64,000 nt of DNA, from NCBI GenBank assembly GCA_937873695.1, contig CALMYL010000006.1, positions 186,001-250,000 of the forward strand, read 5' to 3'. This document shows positions 41,099 through 51,635 of the stretch, in pieces. Origin of the DNA: an uncultured Ignavibacteria bacterium. GTDB lineage: Bacteria > Bacteroidota > Ignavibacteria > Tepidaquicellales > OLB5. A program made the translations under genes and the position numbers. The notes under the pieces are model-generated. The model saw only the letters and a program-made list of their open reading frames with translations, did no database searches and was not told the DNA's origin. The stretch's first letter is position 1. Each line of letters starts with the position of its first letter.

Positions 41099-41290
41099 AA
41101 TTTCACCTCTATGGAAGTAAAGGTTGTCAAGTTTTATTTCAAATACAATACTAAAATACTGCAAAAGTTAGCGGATGTAAATAACGATACGGGTTATACT
41201 TTTTTATGTTTTACTAAACCACAGAGTTAACAGTTCTCTCCACTTTCAAAAGATATTCGTCAGCAAAATTTATGATAACTCGCCCGGGAA

Positions 41291-41319
41291 TAAAACAAAG
41301 GAGAACATTTTGTTCTCCT
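41291..41319 (-). terminator. Terminator of the Kgd-type gene
   Basis: AGGAGAACA (41299-41307) pairs with TGTTCTCCT (41311-41319) with loop TTT; on the minus strand it is followed by TTGTTTTA. Confidence 0.8.
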
Positions 41320-41344
41320 CTGAAAAGTAATGATCTGATAAAAA

Positions 41345-44300
41345 TTACTTTATATCTACTATCTTCTTTATTTCAGAAAAGGCTTCATCCAGCAGCCTTT
41401 TTTGTGTTTGATTGAATATTGAGTGCGATCCGGGCGCAGGAGCCGGACTTTCATCCCTGCTTACGCCGTAAAGTATCATTTTGCTGCCAAGCTCCCGCAA
41501 ATCCCGCTTTAGCCTGTATGACATGAATATCAATGCTCCCATATTGTGTGGCTCTTCCTGAGTCCATAATACTTCAGTGGCATTTTCGTAAGTCTTAAGT
41601 ACTGCTTTTATTTCTGCAGAAGGATAGGGGTAGTATCTTTCTATTCTGATTATTGCCGTATCTGTAATATCGTTTTCTTTTCTGTGTTTAGCCAGGTCAT
41701 AATAGAACTTGCCGCTAGTTAAAATAATTCTTTTTACTTCAGATTTGTTTATAACGTGTTCATCGTCTATAACAAGCTCATACTTTCCTCCGGCAAATGC
41801 GCTCTTCGGAGATCTTGCCTCCGGCAGACGCAGCAGACTCTTGGGCGTCATTACTATAAGCGGCCTCCGGTTATTGTATTTGCCCTGCGATCTCAGCAGG
41901 TAGTAATATTGAGCGGGTGTTGAGGGGTTACAAATGGTCATATTATCGTCAGCGCAAAGCGTCAAAAATCTCTCAAGTCTTGCGCTGGAGTGTTCAGGAC
42001 CCTGACCTTCCTGGCCGTGCGGAAGCAAAAGTACCATATTGCTTGGCAAATTCCATTTATCATGTGATGCCGCGATGAAGTTATCTATTATCACCTGTCC
42101 CGCATTTGCAAAATCACCAAACTGTGCTTCCCACAATACAAGCGAAAGAGGGTCAGCGGTGCTGTAACCGAACTCAAATCCCAAAACCGCCGCTTCAGAA
42201 AGCAAACTGTCCAGCGGCTCGATCTGTGCATAATCAGGGGCTATATTGTTATGAGGAATGATTTCTTTTTCAGTTTCCATATCAGTAAGCACAATGTGTC
42301 TCTGCGAAAACGTGCCTCTTGCGCTGTCCTGTCCGCTCAATCTGACTGGAATGCCTTCCAAAAGCAGAGTACCAAACGCCAAAGCTTCGGCAAAAGACCA
42401 GTCAACAAGCACATCTCCGGTCAGAAATTCCCGACGGTTTTCTATGAATTTCTTCAGCTTTGGGTGAAGATGAAAATCTTCAGGAAGTGTAGTTATAATA
42501 TCCACTACCTTATTCAGCTCTTCCATTGTGATCTTAGGAAGCTGGTTTGATCTAAGAACACTAACCTGTTCATCTGTAAGTCTTATTGGCGTATCTGATT
42601 TGAATACCATCTCGCGTTCGTGTGCCTTGGTATATCCTTTATCCATGATCTCATAGATCTTCTCTTCCATACCCTTAACATCATCGGCAGTTACTATCTT
42701 TTCATTCAGAAGTTTATTCTGGTATATATTTTTCACCGTGGGGTGATTCCTGATTGCTTTATATAATACAGGCTGGGTAAATGCCGGTTCATCTGACTCA
42801 TTGTGGCCCAGTCGCCTGAAACTATAAACATCAATTACTACATCTTTATGGAACATCATCCTGTAATCGTATGCAAGTTTTGTAACAAGCATAGTGGCCT
42901 CAGGGTCATCACCGTTTACATGAAAAATCGGAGCCTGAACCATTTTTGCCACATCCGATGCGTAAACAGTCGAGCGGGCGTCTACCGGGGCTGTTGTAAA
43001 ACCTATCTGGTTATTTATTATCACATGAATAGTACCACCGGTGCTGTAACCTCTCAGCTGCGATAGATTCAGCGTTTCGGCCACAATTCCCTCACCGGCT
43101 ATAGCCGCATCACCATGTATAAGAACCGAAATATATTTATCCCGTTCTGTATCATTCATCATGGTTTGTTTTGCGCGCACTATCCCTTCAACTACCGGAT
43201 TAACAAACTCAAGATGACTGGGGTTTGATGCGACAGAAACATTGATATCATCACCGTAAATTGTTTCGTAAACACCTGAAGCGCCCAAATGGTACTTTAC
43301 ATCTCCGGAGCCTTCAACGGAATCAGCGTCTGTAATATCTTCAAATTCTGAAAATATTTCCTGCAGATTTTTGCCGATAATATTAGCAAGTACATTAAGT
43401 CTTCCGCGGTGAGCCATGCCAAGAACCAGCTCATCAACCTTATCAGCCCCCGCGAGCCCAAGAAGGTAATCTAGTACCGGAATTATCGTTTCTGATCCTT
43501 CCAGAGAGAACCGTTTATGACCGATGTATTTCTTATCTACAAACTTCTCAAAATTTTCTGCCTGTATAAGTTTATACAGTATATGTTTTTTCTCATCGTT
43601 GGTAAATGAAGGCTGGTTCTTAATTGGCTCCATTCTGTCCTGAAGCCAGATCCTTTCCTGCGGGTCCTGTATATGCATATACTCTACGCCTATATTCTCA
43701 CAGTAGGTCTTCTGCACTATATCAAGTATATCCCGAAGTGTTGCCGTTCTTAGACCGGCGAGTCTTGGTGTGATAAACTGCCTGTCATAATCCCACACCG
43801 TAAAACCGTAAGTATTAGGGTCAAGCTCCGGGTGATATTTGGCTATAGGTTTCAAAGGATCAAGGTTCGCAAGCAAGTGTCCGCGTACCCTGTACATATT
43901 TATCAATTGGATAGCTTTTGCCTGTTTTTCTATCTCCTCCAGGTTATCTATGCCGTCAAAATTTTCGGGGTTGTTATCAAGTTTCCATACAACAGGCTTC
44001 ACCGGCATCTTTAGATCGCTGAAAATATTCTCATAAAAGGATTCTTCGCCGATGAGAAGTTTGTGCATTTTCTGCAGGAACATCCCGGATTCTGCGCCCT
44101 GGATTATTCTGTGGTCATATGTACTGGTTATGTTCATTACCTTGCTTATGCCAAGCATTGTAATGATATCTTTTGTAACAGCCTGGTACTCTGCGGGATA
44201 GTCAAGCGCTCCGGTAGCAATTATGGCTCCCTGACCGACCATCAGTCTTGGCTGAGATGCCGCAGTACCTATTGTTCCGGGGTTTGTTAATGTAATGGTC

Positions 44301-45046
44301 GTGCCCTGGAAATCTGAGATCTCAATTTTGCCGCTTCTTGAACGGTTAATGATATCATTGTATGAATCAAAGAATTGACGGAAATTCATCCTGTCAGCTC
44401 CCTTTATATTGGGCACTATCAATGAACGAGAACCGTCTTTCTTTTCAAGATCTACTGCAAGACCCAAATTAACATTGTACTTTTTTATTATATGAGGATT
44501 ACCCTCAATTACAGTATATGCATTGTTAAGCGCAGGTATAGATGCGATAGCTTTTATTATTGCCCAGCCTATAATATGAGTAAATGATATCTTACCGCTG
44601 TTTGTCTTTTTGAGGTAGTTATTAATTATAAGCCTGTTCTCTTCAAGAACTTTAACGGGAATAGAACGGAACGATGTTGCGATTGGAATTGAAAGACTTG
44701 AAGTCATGTTTTCAATTATTCTTTCGCCTACACCCTTTATCTGGATTGCTTCTTCGCCTTCCTGCGGCTCAGGCATGTTGGCCGGTACTGGAGTGCTTCC
44801 GCCAGCGACGTTCCGGTCAGTTATTCCGGGGTGATCTGTACGGGATTCGCCGTTAGATAACTTGTTCTGAATAAATATTCTTCCGTTCGAAGAAATATTC
44901 AAACCAGAAAACAAGTTCTGCCAATCTTTGCCAACTGAATTCGGGTTGTTTAAATAACTTTCAAGTAACTCCATGACAAACCATGTGTTTACGCCGAATT
45001 CAGCCAGTTTTTCACGCTGCTCTTGTGATAAATCTTCTAATTTCAT
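41345..45046 (-). CDS. kgd: Fused multifunctional 2-oxoglutarate dehydrogenase (Kgd type: E2-like domain plus E1)
   Basis: 1233 residues, almost the length of mycobacterial Kgd (about 1231). Three parts: a SucA-type N-terminal hook (FVMELLESYLNNPNSVGKDW), a linker, a succinyltransferase (E2) catalytic domain from about 100 to 345 with the active-site motif TYDHRIIQG near 315, and the thiamine-diphosphate E1 domain (LGMAHRGRLNVLANI, GDAAIAGEG, GHNESDEPAFTQP, VLLLPHGQEGQGPEHSSARL). There is no lipoyl domain in the fusion. It oxidatively decarboxylates 2-oxoglutarate in the citric acid cycle. It is transcribed alone, bounded by a terminator and a 148-base upstream gap. This fusion is best known from Actinobacteria. 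Confidence 0.93.
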   Translation of the reverse strand: MKLEDLSQEQREKLAEFGVNTWFVMELLESYLNNPNSVGKDWQNLFSGLNISSNGRIFIQNKLSNGESRTDHPGITDRNVAGGSTPVPANMPEPQEGEEAIQIKGVGERIIENMTSSLSIPIATSFRSIPVKVLEENRLIINNYLKKTNSGKISFTHIIGWAIIKAIASIPALNNAYTVIEGNPHIIKKYNVNLGLAVDLEKKDGSRSLIVPNIKGADRMNFRQFFDSYNDIINRSRSGKIEISDFQGTTITLTNPGTIGTAASQPRLMVGQGAIIATGALDYPAEYQAVTKDIITMLGISKVMNITSTYDHRIIQGAESGMFLQKMHKLLIGEESFYENIFSDLKMPVKPVVWKLDNNPENFDGIDNLEEIEKQAKAIQLINMYRVRGHLLANLDPLKPIAKYHPELDPNTYGFTVWDYDRQFITPRLAGLRTATLRDILDIVQKTYCENIGVEYMHIQDPQERIWLQDRMEPIKNQPSFTNDEKKHILYKLIQAENFEKFVDKKYIGHKRFSLEGSETIIPVLDYLLGLAGADKVDELVLGMAHRGRLNVLANIIGKNLQEIFSEFEDITDADSVEGSGDVKYHLGASGVYETIYGDDINVSVASNPSHLEFVNPVVEGIVRAKQTMMNDTERDKYISVLIHGDAAIAGEGIVAETLNLSQLRGYSTGGTIHVIINNQIGFTTAPVDARSTVYASDVAKMVQAPIFHVNGDDPEATMLVTKLAYDYRMMFHKDVVIDVYSFRRLGHNESDEPAFTQPVLYKAIRNHPTVKNIYQNKLLNEKIVTADDVKGMEEKIYEIMDKGYTKAHEREMVFKSDTPIRLTDEQVSVLRSNQLPKITMEELNKVVDIITTLPEDFHLHPKLKKFIENRREFLTGDVLVDWSFAEALAFGTLLLEGIPVRLSGQDSARGTFSQRHIVLTDMETEKEIIPHNNIAPDYAQIEPLDSLLSEAAVLGFEFGYSTADPLSLVLWEAQFGDFANAGQVIIDNFIAASHDKWNLPSNMVLLLPHGQEGQGPEHSSARLERFLTLCADDNMTICNPSTPAQYYYLLRSQGKYNNRRPLIVMTPKSLLRLPEARSPKSAFAGGKYELVIDDEHVINKSEVKRIILTSGKFYYDLAKHRKENDITDTAIIRIERYYPYPSAEIKAVLKTYENATEVLWTQEEPHNMGALIFMSYRLKRDLRELGSKMILYGVSRDESPAPAPGSHSIFNQTQKRLLDEAFSEIKKIVDIK

Positions 45047-45194
45047 CTTGATCTAATTATGATAACTGCAAATTTAATTAAAATTAAAACCAAGTTCACT
45101 TCATTATTTATAACCCGAACTGGACCGGAAAATTCCATATTTTCAGGAAATTTGAGGTCAGAAAGAAGCAGAATCTGAAGAATTCCTTACGGAA

Positions 45195-46664
45195 TTAATT
45201 AAGGGGTACCTTTATTTGGACTGTAGTACCGATGTTTTCTTCGCCTTTGATAGCCCAGATACCTCCCAGTATGAGAACTCTTTCTTTCATACCAAGTATC
45301 CCAAGCGAGGTTCCTTTTTCTATCTCAGCGGGTGTAATACCTCTGCCGTTATCAGAGATGGTAAGTATCATCCATCCGTGAACTACAGTCATTTCTATCT
45401 GAACTTCTGTAGCGCCGGAGTGTCTTGCTGTGTTTGTAAGTGTTTCCTGGAATATCCTGAAAACGGAAATTGATTTTTCAGGGTTAAGGATTATTTCATC
45501 TTCGCAAAGCTTAGTACTGCACTTTATGCCCATTCGCTTTTCAAATTCGCCGGAATGCCATTCTATAGCTTCAGTCAGGCCAAGTTTATCGAGTATATCG
45601 GGTCTTAGTTCAGTGGCAATTTTACGTACTTTGTTGATTATATCATCAATATATAATGTTATCCTTTTAAGTTCAATTATTAACTCATCAAGTTTCTTTG
45701 GCCGTTTTCCATCTTCGGGCTTGGATGCGTTTTTCCCCAGCATAGTAAGATCCATTTTCAGGACTGTAAGGTCCTGCCCAAGCTGGTCATGTATTTCCCG
45801 CGATATGTAGAGCCTTTCTTCTTCTCTTACTTTCTGCTGGTAGTTGGAAAGCGCTCGCAGTTTCTGGGTGGTTTCTTCCAGTTTCTGCTCGTAATTTTTT
45901 CTTTCTGTTATATCAGTGAGGATTGCCTCAATAGATACAGCTTCATTGTGCTGGTTCTTAAGAACAACACTCCTCTGGTTGATCCATATCTTCTTACCGT
46001 TTTTATGAACTATCATATACTCAAATGGTATAGGTGTCTTGGCATCCTGTATCATCTTCAGTGTAAAGATATACTGCTCTTTCCATTCAGGGTCAACTAT
46101 ACTTTCAAGCAGTCCGGGTTTTTCATAATACTCCTTGGGTGAATAGCCGGTAAGCTTAACAGCCGAACTATTCACATAATTGTATGTCCGGGTCCCCAGG
46201 TCCTGGCTGAATATCATATCAGGGGCATTTTCGGAAAGACGAAAATATTTTTCTTCAGCATCTTTAAGTCTTATTTCTACATCGCGTCTGTACATGGCCG
46301 AATTGATTGCGGTACCCAGATCCCTGTCATCCAGAGGTTTTGTTATGTATCCATAAGGATTGGTGCCTTTTGTCTTTTCTATGGTGTCTTCATCCTGGTG
46401 CGCAGTAATATAAACTACCGGTATGCTGAAACGGTCATTGATTATTTTGGCTGCTTCTATTCCGTCCATTTCACCTTTCAGGGTAATATCCATCAAAACC
46501 ATATCCGGCTTCTCTTTTTCAGCCGCAATTAACGCATCTTCACCTTTGGCTACGCTGCCAATTGACTCATGTCCTATCCTTTTCAGGGTTGATTCTATAT
46601 CTTTTGCGATGATCTTCTCATCTTCAACAACTAATACCCTGGCTTTTTTAAAAATTAAATTCAT
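45195..46664 (-). CDS. Hybrid response regulator-PAS-histidine kinase (HisKA_3/NarX type)
   Basis: 489 residues: an N-terminal receiver domain (VLVVEDEKIIAKDIE, phosphoacceptor Asp in PDMVLMDITLKG, Lys in GYITKPLDD), a PAS domain at about 140-255, a short coiled coil, a HisKA_3 dimerisation domain with the phosphorylatable His in REIHDQLGQDLTVLKMDL, and a HATPase_c domain (NTARHSGATEVQIEM, DNGRGI, LGILGMKERVLILGG). It lies 20 bases downstream of the 1586-residue kinase on the same strand, so the large kinase probably phosphorylates its receiver. No output DNA-binding domain is present. Confidence 0.92.
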   Translation of the reverse strand: MNLIFKKARVLVVEDEKIIAKDIESTLKRIGHESIGSVAKGEDALIAAEKEKPDMVLMDITLKGEMDGIEAAKIINDRFSIPVVYITAHQDEDTIEKTKGTNPYGYITKPLDDRDLGTAINSAMYRRDVEIRLKDAEEKYFRLSENAPDMIFSQDLGTRTYNYVNSSAVKLTGYSPKEYYEKPGLLESIVDPEWKEQYIFTLKMIQDAKTPIPFEYMIVHKNGKKIWINQRSVVLKNQHNEAVSIEAILTDITERKNYEQKLEETTQKLRALSNYQQKVREEERLYISREIHDQLGQDLTVLKMDLTMLGKNASKPEDGKRPKKLDELIIELKRITLYIDDIINKVRKIATELRPDILDKLGLTEAIEWHSGEFEKRMGIKCSTKLCEDEIILNPEKSISVFRIFQETLTNTARHSGATEVQIEMTVVHGWMILTISDNGRGITPAEIEKGTSLGILGMKERVLILGGIWAIKGEENIGTTVQIKVPLN

Positions 46665-46684
46665 AATGTTGATCTTTAGATTAT

Positions 46685-49600
46685 TTATTGATCTGCATTC
46701 TGGTCGAAAAATGTTATTGTTATCTTTGTACCGTTATTTGATTCTGCTGAAATGTCGCCTTCCAATTGTTCTGTCAGTGTTTTTACAAGCTCCATTCCAA
46801 GAGTTGTGTTATTTTCAAAACTGATAACATCAGCGCCTTTCCCGTCATCCTCTATTACCAGTGTGTACTTACCGGTAACCTCCCGGAAAAGTTTTACCGT
46901 CAATGTGCCGATGCTGTAATCAGGGAAGGCATGTTTGATTGAGTTTGTTACTAGCTCGTTCACTATCAGTCCGCAGGGCAGCGCTGTATCAATCCCGAAA
47001 TAGATGTCTTCAACTTCTACTTTTAGAGCAACTCTCGAAAAGCTTATATCGTAGGCAAAGAAAAGATAGTTGCAGAGATCTTCCAGGTACTCCCTGAAAT
47101 CTATGCGGGAAAGGTCTTTTGTTCTGTAAAGCTGCTGGTGGATAAGTGCCATTGATTTTACTCTTTGTTCACTCATCTTCAGATAACCAATGGCGGCCTT
47201 ATCTGTAATGCTGTCAGATTGAAGTCTAAGCAAACTTGATACTACCTGCAGATTATTTTTTACCCTGTGATGTATTTCTTTGAGAATAAGTTCTTTTTCA
47301 TTCAGCGATTTCAGGAGTTCATTATTTATCCTCTTTATATCAGTAATATCCTGCAATGTACCCTGCAGACCCGTTAGGTTCCCTTCTTTATCAAAAACAG
47401 GTTCACCTACGATCTTTACATTCCTTATTTCACCTTCCGGAGTAATAATTCTGTCTTCGTTTTCATAGGAGGTCTTATTTTCTATCGCGTATTTTATTTT
47501 GGTTATTGCAGTTTCTTTGTCATCCGGGTGGATGTGCGACATACCTTCATCAAAATAGAAGAATTCAGGCTCATTTTTAAGCCCGAGTATTCTGTATAAT
47601 TCACTGGAGTTATAGAGTTTGTTCTCTTTAACATTGTACATCCAGCTTCCTAAGCGGGCTATTCTTTGGGCATTTTCAAGGTGACCCCTTATCTGCCTCA
47701 ATTCTTCTTCCTTCTTGATCCTCTCTGATATTTCTTTCTGCGCCCTGTTGTATAATTCTGCATTCGCAGCAGCTACAGAAAGATGAACTGATATTGATTC
47801 CAGTATCTTGAGGTCGTATTCTGTGTATGCATTCTTTCTGAAGCTGAATACGGATATTACGCCAATTACGTTCTTCCCGATCTTCATGGGAATATACATA
47901 GCTGAATTTACAACCGGGTCTTTGGGGTCAATTTCTCTTTTTGATTCCATGTAACTGATAACTTTACCGTTCTCATCAATATAGTACTTATCTTCACGGT
48001 TTTCTATCACTTCATTAAAATTATTAACTATCAATGAACTGCCGCTCATAATTACTTCTGCCTGGGTGCCTTTATAGTTTTTACCAATTTGAAGCGGCGG
48101 AAAGTTCTTCGGATCATGCTTGGCGTTTTCTACCCAGGCTGCCTTACAGATGATCTTTTCTGATTGCCTGTTATACTCTGATATTATCATTGAATCGCAG
48201 TTGATCACTTCGGCTACTTTTCTGTATAATATATCGTAAATTTCCTGAAGGTCCAGGGTGCTGAGAAGCTCTCTGCCGGCGCTGTAAAGAAGGGTGATCT
48301 CTTTGTTCCTCAGAGCCAGTTCTTCCCTGGCTTTTTGTTTCTCGGCAATTTCCGTCTGCGCCTGCTTGTACAATGATGCATTAAACGTCGCCGCTGAGAT
48401 CGGGCTGGCAAGTGATTCAAGCAGTTTAAGGTTAGAGGAATTGTAAGCATTTTTTGTATAACTAAGAAGCTGGATAACCCCGATAGTTTTGCCAACATGC
48501 CTCATCGGAACAACTATTGCAGATCTGTACTTTGGTTTTCTTTCTTTAATGAGTTTGTCATCTGTATATCTTAAAGCAGTTACTGTTTTGTTATAGTATT
48601 CAGCGTAATTTTCTATCAAAAGTGAATTACCCGTTCTGATAACTTCACTCTGAATACCGCGTCCTTCCGGCGCCAGCGGGATAAGCGGGAATATATTGAT
48701 ATCCGGTTTTACACCGTCTGCCCAAACAGAAAGTATTTTTATGTTTTTGGCCTGTTCGTTATAAGCCGAAATTATCATAGAATCGCAGGGGATCTTGGCA
48801 GATATTATCTTATAGGTATTATCGTAAACGCTTTCAATTTCAAGCGATCCTGAAAGAACCTGCTGGGCATCATATAGTATCTGAAGCTCTTCGGTTTTTG
48901 CCTGCAGCTCTTTTTCAGCCACTTGTTTTTCATTCAGTTCGTTCTGCAGTTTGTTATGCAGCTGCGCGTTGATAATTGATACTGCAATATGCGATGCCAG
49001 CGATTCCATTACTTTTAAAGCGTTCTCCGAAAATCCGCTTTTGCTGTAATTAAGAAGCTGAAGCGTCCCTATCGCTCTTTTTTCATAGATCAAAGGTATT
49101 ATCATTGCGGCTTCAGCTACATCAAAGGAATCATCCTTTTCATAAGCTACTTTTCCGTTATCTTTAACATAAAACCTGGCGCCGTTACTTTTGATGTAAT
49201 CTCTGTAATTATCAATTATTCTGGTTTTGTTTGAAATAAGCACGCTGCTTTGCAGCCCTTTTCCCGAGCGGTCAAATTTTATGGAAGGCAGCTCTTTGGT
49301 ATCTATCTCTTTTCCATTTGTGAAAAGTCCGGTTAGGATTATGTTTTCTTTCTTTTCATCCAGAACAGATATCCCGATATCGCATTCAGGAAATGAGCTG
49401 CTTATTATTCTGAATATTTTCCCGTTAAGTTCATCAGCGGTCAGCGCCCCGGTTATATCTTTAGAAATTTCATAAATGTTTGAAATTTCGATCGACGTCT
49501 TCAGTAATTCAGATTCTGTTTGTTTTCTGAATTTTATTTCATTATGTGCCTGTTGGTAAAGCACGGCATTGGATGCTGAAACCGCTATTTGCGCGGCCAA

Positions 49601-51445
49601 TGATTCGATAATTTTTACGTCACTTTCTGTATAAACGTTCTCTTTAAGGCTCTTTACCTGCAATACGCCAATAACTTTGTTTTTAAGTTTCAGCGGGGCT
49701 ACTATCGCTGATCTTTCGGATAGGTTCTTATTATTTGGTTCATCATTTACTGTACCATCCGGTTTGTAATAGAACTTCACTTTTGAGCGGGAAACATCTT
49801 TCTGAAATTCAGGAAGTAATTCCGGTTTGCCGGTTTTTATGACCCTGCTTTGTATGCCTTTTCCTGAAAAATTTGCGGGCACAGGAGGAAAAGCTGATAC
49901 ATTAAGCCGTTTTCTTCCTATCCAGGCTGCCTGGCAGGTTATCAAGTTGCTTTGTTTGTCGTATCCCGATATTACCATAGAGTCACACGGCATTATCTTC
50001 CTGATGATGCTGTATATACTATTATAGATCTTATCCGGATCAAGGGTTTTTGAAAGTTCCCGGCCGGCACGGTACAGCTCACTGATCTCACGGTTACGTT
50101 TTATTAATGCAGCTTCAGATCTTAACCTCTCCGTAATATCGTTGGAAAGGATCAATACAGCTTCATGTCCTGCAAAATTCAATGGAGTCCGTGTGATCTC
50201 TACATCTATCAATTCACCTGATTTCTTTTTGTGTTTCCATACACCCGCAAAAAATGCTCTTTTCTGTTTGTTCTCTTTTATGATCTCCTTTCGGTATCTC
50301 AAATACCTTCTGATCTCTTTTTCAGGGCGGAAATCCGTGAGTTTCAGGTTCAAAAATTCAGATTCTGAATACCCGTAATGCTTTATTGCTGAGTTGTTTA
50401 CCGCAAGAATCTTCATGCTTTCAAAATCAAAGATCCACATAGGAAGGGGATTGCTGTAGAAAAGCACTCTGTACTGCTCCTCACTTTTTTTAAGCAGTAT
50501 TTCATTGGTTTTTCTCGCCGTGATATCAGAGATGTTACCTATTATGCATTCAGCTTTTCCTGACTTTCCGTACATGACCGCCTGGTCATCTGCAACCCAT
50601 ATTTGATCTTTGCCGTTTTTTGTGAAGGGATACTCAAACCTGAAGTTTTTTTTCTTTTTGCCGGTTGAATTTTTGAGCAGTTTGTAATGTGCGCGTATTT
50701 TTTTACGGTATTCTTTTTCCAGCAAAGGTGTAATTACATTATAGCGGTGCTTTATAAATGTTTCCGGCGATATTCCCAGTATCCTCTTAATTGAGGGGCT
50801 GATATAATTGTATCTCCGGTTCCTGAAATCGTACTCATATATTGCGTTCTGATTGTTGTTAAGAAGTATACTGTATTTATGTTCACTTTCTTTCAGCAGC
50901 TTTTCATAAAGGTGAATCTCAGTGTTATCTATCAGGTATCCAAGAAGATATTCATTATTAAGTAATTCTACCTTTTCTGTTGAAATGATCAGGTTCTTTA
51001 AATTTCCCTTATGCGAAATAATATCAAGGCTGAAAGAACCGAACTTATTTTTTCTGTATTTCTTAAGGATTTTCTTTTTCTGCAATTCATCTGCCCAAAA
51101 ACCAAGTTTAACAGGATCATTACCAATTACTTCTTCTTTTTTGCATTCAAACAGTTTCAAAAATGCGCGGTTAACTTCAATGTATTTGCTGGTGTTCAGG
51201 TCAAGAAGAGCTTTTGCTACGGGGCTGGAATGAAAGGACTTAAAGAAGGCTTTATGCTTTTTCCGGGCAAGCCCCGGTAATCTCTTTTTCAATTCCGTTT
51301 TAACATGAGGAACATTATTCTCAAAAGACTTAACACGAACATTCTTTACCTCGACATTCTTTTTACGAACATTTTTAACCGGAGAGTTTCTGGTTTTGGT
51401 CCTGCTGTCGGTCTGCTTTTCTTCTTCGGATAACTCTTTTCTCAT
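46685..51445 (-). CDS. Large multi-PAS/multi-GAF sensor histidine kinase (HisKA_2)
   Basis: 1586 residues with no transmembrane helix, so it is a cytosolic sensor. After a charged N-terminus come three PAS domains (about 60-440), four GAF domains (about 450-1230) that are visible tandem copies (PCDSMVISGYDKQ, PCDSMIISAYNEQ, NCDSMIISEYNRQ, ECDIGISVLDEKK), a further PAS (about 1240-1360), the HisKA_2 box with LKEIHHRVKNNLQVVSSLLR, and HATPase_c (LPCGLIVNELVTNSIKHAF, DDGKGAD). It starts the two-gene unit with the receiver-kinase. The ligands of the GAF/PAS domains are unknown. A 190-base gap separates it from the divergent rpiB. Confidence 0.92.
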   Translation of the reverse strand: MRKELSEEEKQTDSRTKTRNSPVKNVRKKNVEVKNVRVKSFENNVPHVKTELKKRLPGLARKKHKAFFKSFHSSPVAKALLDLNTSKYIEVNRAFLKLFECKKEEVIGNDPVKLGFWADELQKKKILKKYRKNKFGSFSLDIISHKGNLKNLIISTEKVELLNNEYLLGYLIDNTEIHLYEKLLKESEHKYSILLNNNQNAIYEYDFRNRRYNYISPSIKRILGISPETFIKHRYNVITPLLEKEYRKKIRAHYKLLKNSTGKKKKNFRFEYPFTKNGKDQIWVADDQAVMYGKSGKAECIIGNISDITARKTNEILLKKSEEQYRVLFYSNPLPMWIFDFESMKILAVNNSAIKHYGYSESEFLNLKLTDFRPEKEIRRYLRYRKEIIKENKQKRAFFAGVWKHKKKSGELIDVEITRTPLNFAGHEAVLILSNDITERLRSEAALIKRNREISELYRAGRELSKTLDPDKIYNSIYSIIRKIMPCDSMVISGYDKQSNLITCQAAWIGRKRLNVSAFPPVPANFSGKGIQSRVIKTGKPELLPEFQKDVSRSKVKFYYKPDGTVNDEPNNKNLSERSAIVAPLKLKNKVIGVLQVKSLKENVYTESDVKIIESLAAQIAVSASNAVLYQQAHNEIKFRKQTESELLKTSIEISNIYEISKDITGALTADELNGKIFRIISSSFPECDIGISVLDEKKENIILTGLFTNGKEIDTKELPSIKFDRSGKGLQSSVLISNKTRIIDNYRDYIKSNGARFYVKDNGKVAYEKDDSFDVAEAAMIIPLIYEKRAIGTLQLLNYSKSGFSENALKVMESLASHIAVSIINAQLHNKLQNELNEKQVAEKELQAKTEELQILYDAQQVLSGSLEIESVYDNTYKIISAKIPCDSMIISAYNEQAKNIKILSVWADGVKPDINIFPLIPLAPEGRGIQSEVIRTGNSLLIENYAEYYNKTVTALRYTDDKLIKERKPKYRSAIVVPMRHVGKTIGVIQLLSYTKNAYNSSNLKLLESLASPISAATFNASLYKQAQTEIAEKQKAREELALRNKEITLLYSAGRELLSTLDLQEIYDILYRKVAEVINCDSMIISEYNRQSEKIICKAAWVENAKHDPKNFPPLQIGKNYKGTQAEVIMSGSSLIVNNFNEVIENREDKYYIDENGKVISYMESKREIDPKDPVVNSAMYIPMKIGKNVIGVISVFSFRKNAYTEYDLKILESISVHLSVAAANAELYNRAQKEISERIKKEEELRQIRGHLENAQRIARLGSWMYNVKENKLYNSSELYRILGLKNEPEFFYFDEGMSHIHPDDKETAITKIKYAIENKTSYENEDRIITPEGEIRNVKIVGEPVFDKEGNLTGLQGTLQDITDIKRINNELLKSLNEKELILKEIHHRVKNNLQVVSSLLRLQSDSITDKAAIGYLKMSEQRVKSMALIHQQLYRTKDLSRIDFREYLEDLCNYLFFAYDISFSRVALKVEVEDIYFGIDTALPCGLIVNELVTNSIKHAFPDYSIGTLTVKLFREVTGKYTLVIEDDGKGADVISFENNTTLGMELVKTLTEQLEGDISAESNNGTKITITFFDQNADQ

Positions 51446-51635
51446 TAAAAAATGGAAATAAAATTATTGCATGTATGTACTAGTGCTTGCTCTTTTTTAT
51501 CAGGATGGAATTGCAGCATTACAATATCTATATGTTAATATAGCGGTTTGAAAGCAAATTTCATATAATTAAATTAACTACAAACTAACCTGCTTATTTT
51601 ATTGATAGTTAGTAGTTTATTGATTAATTTGCACC

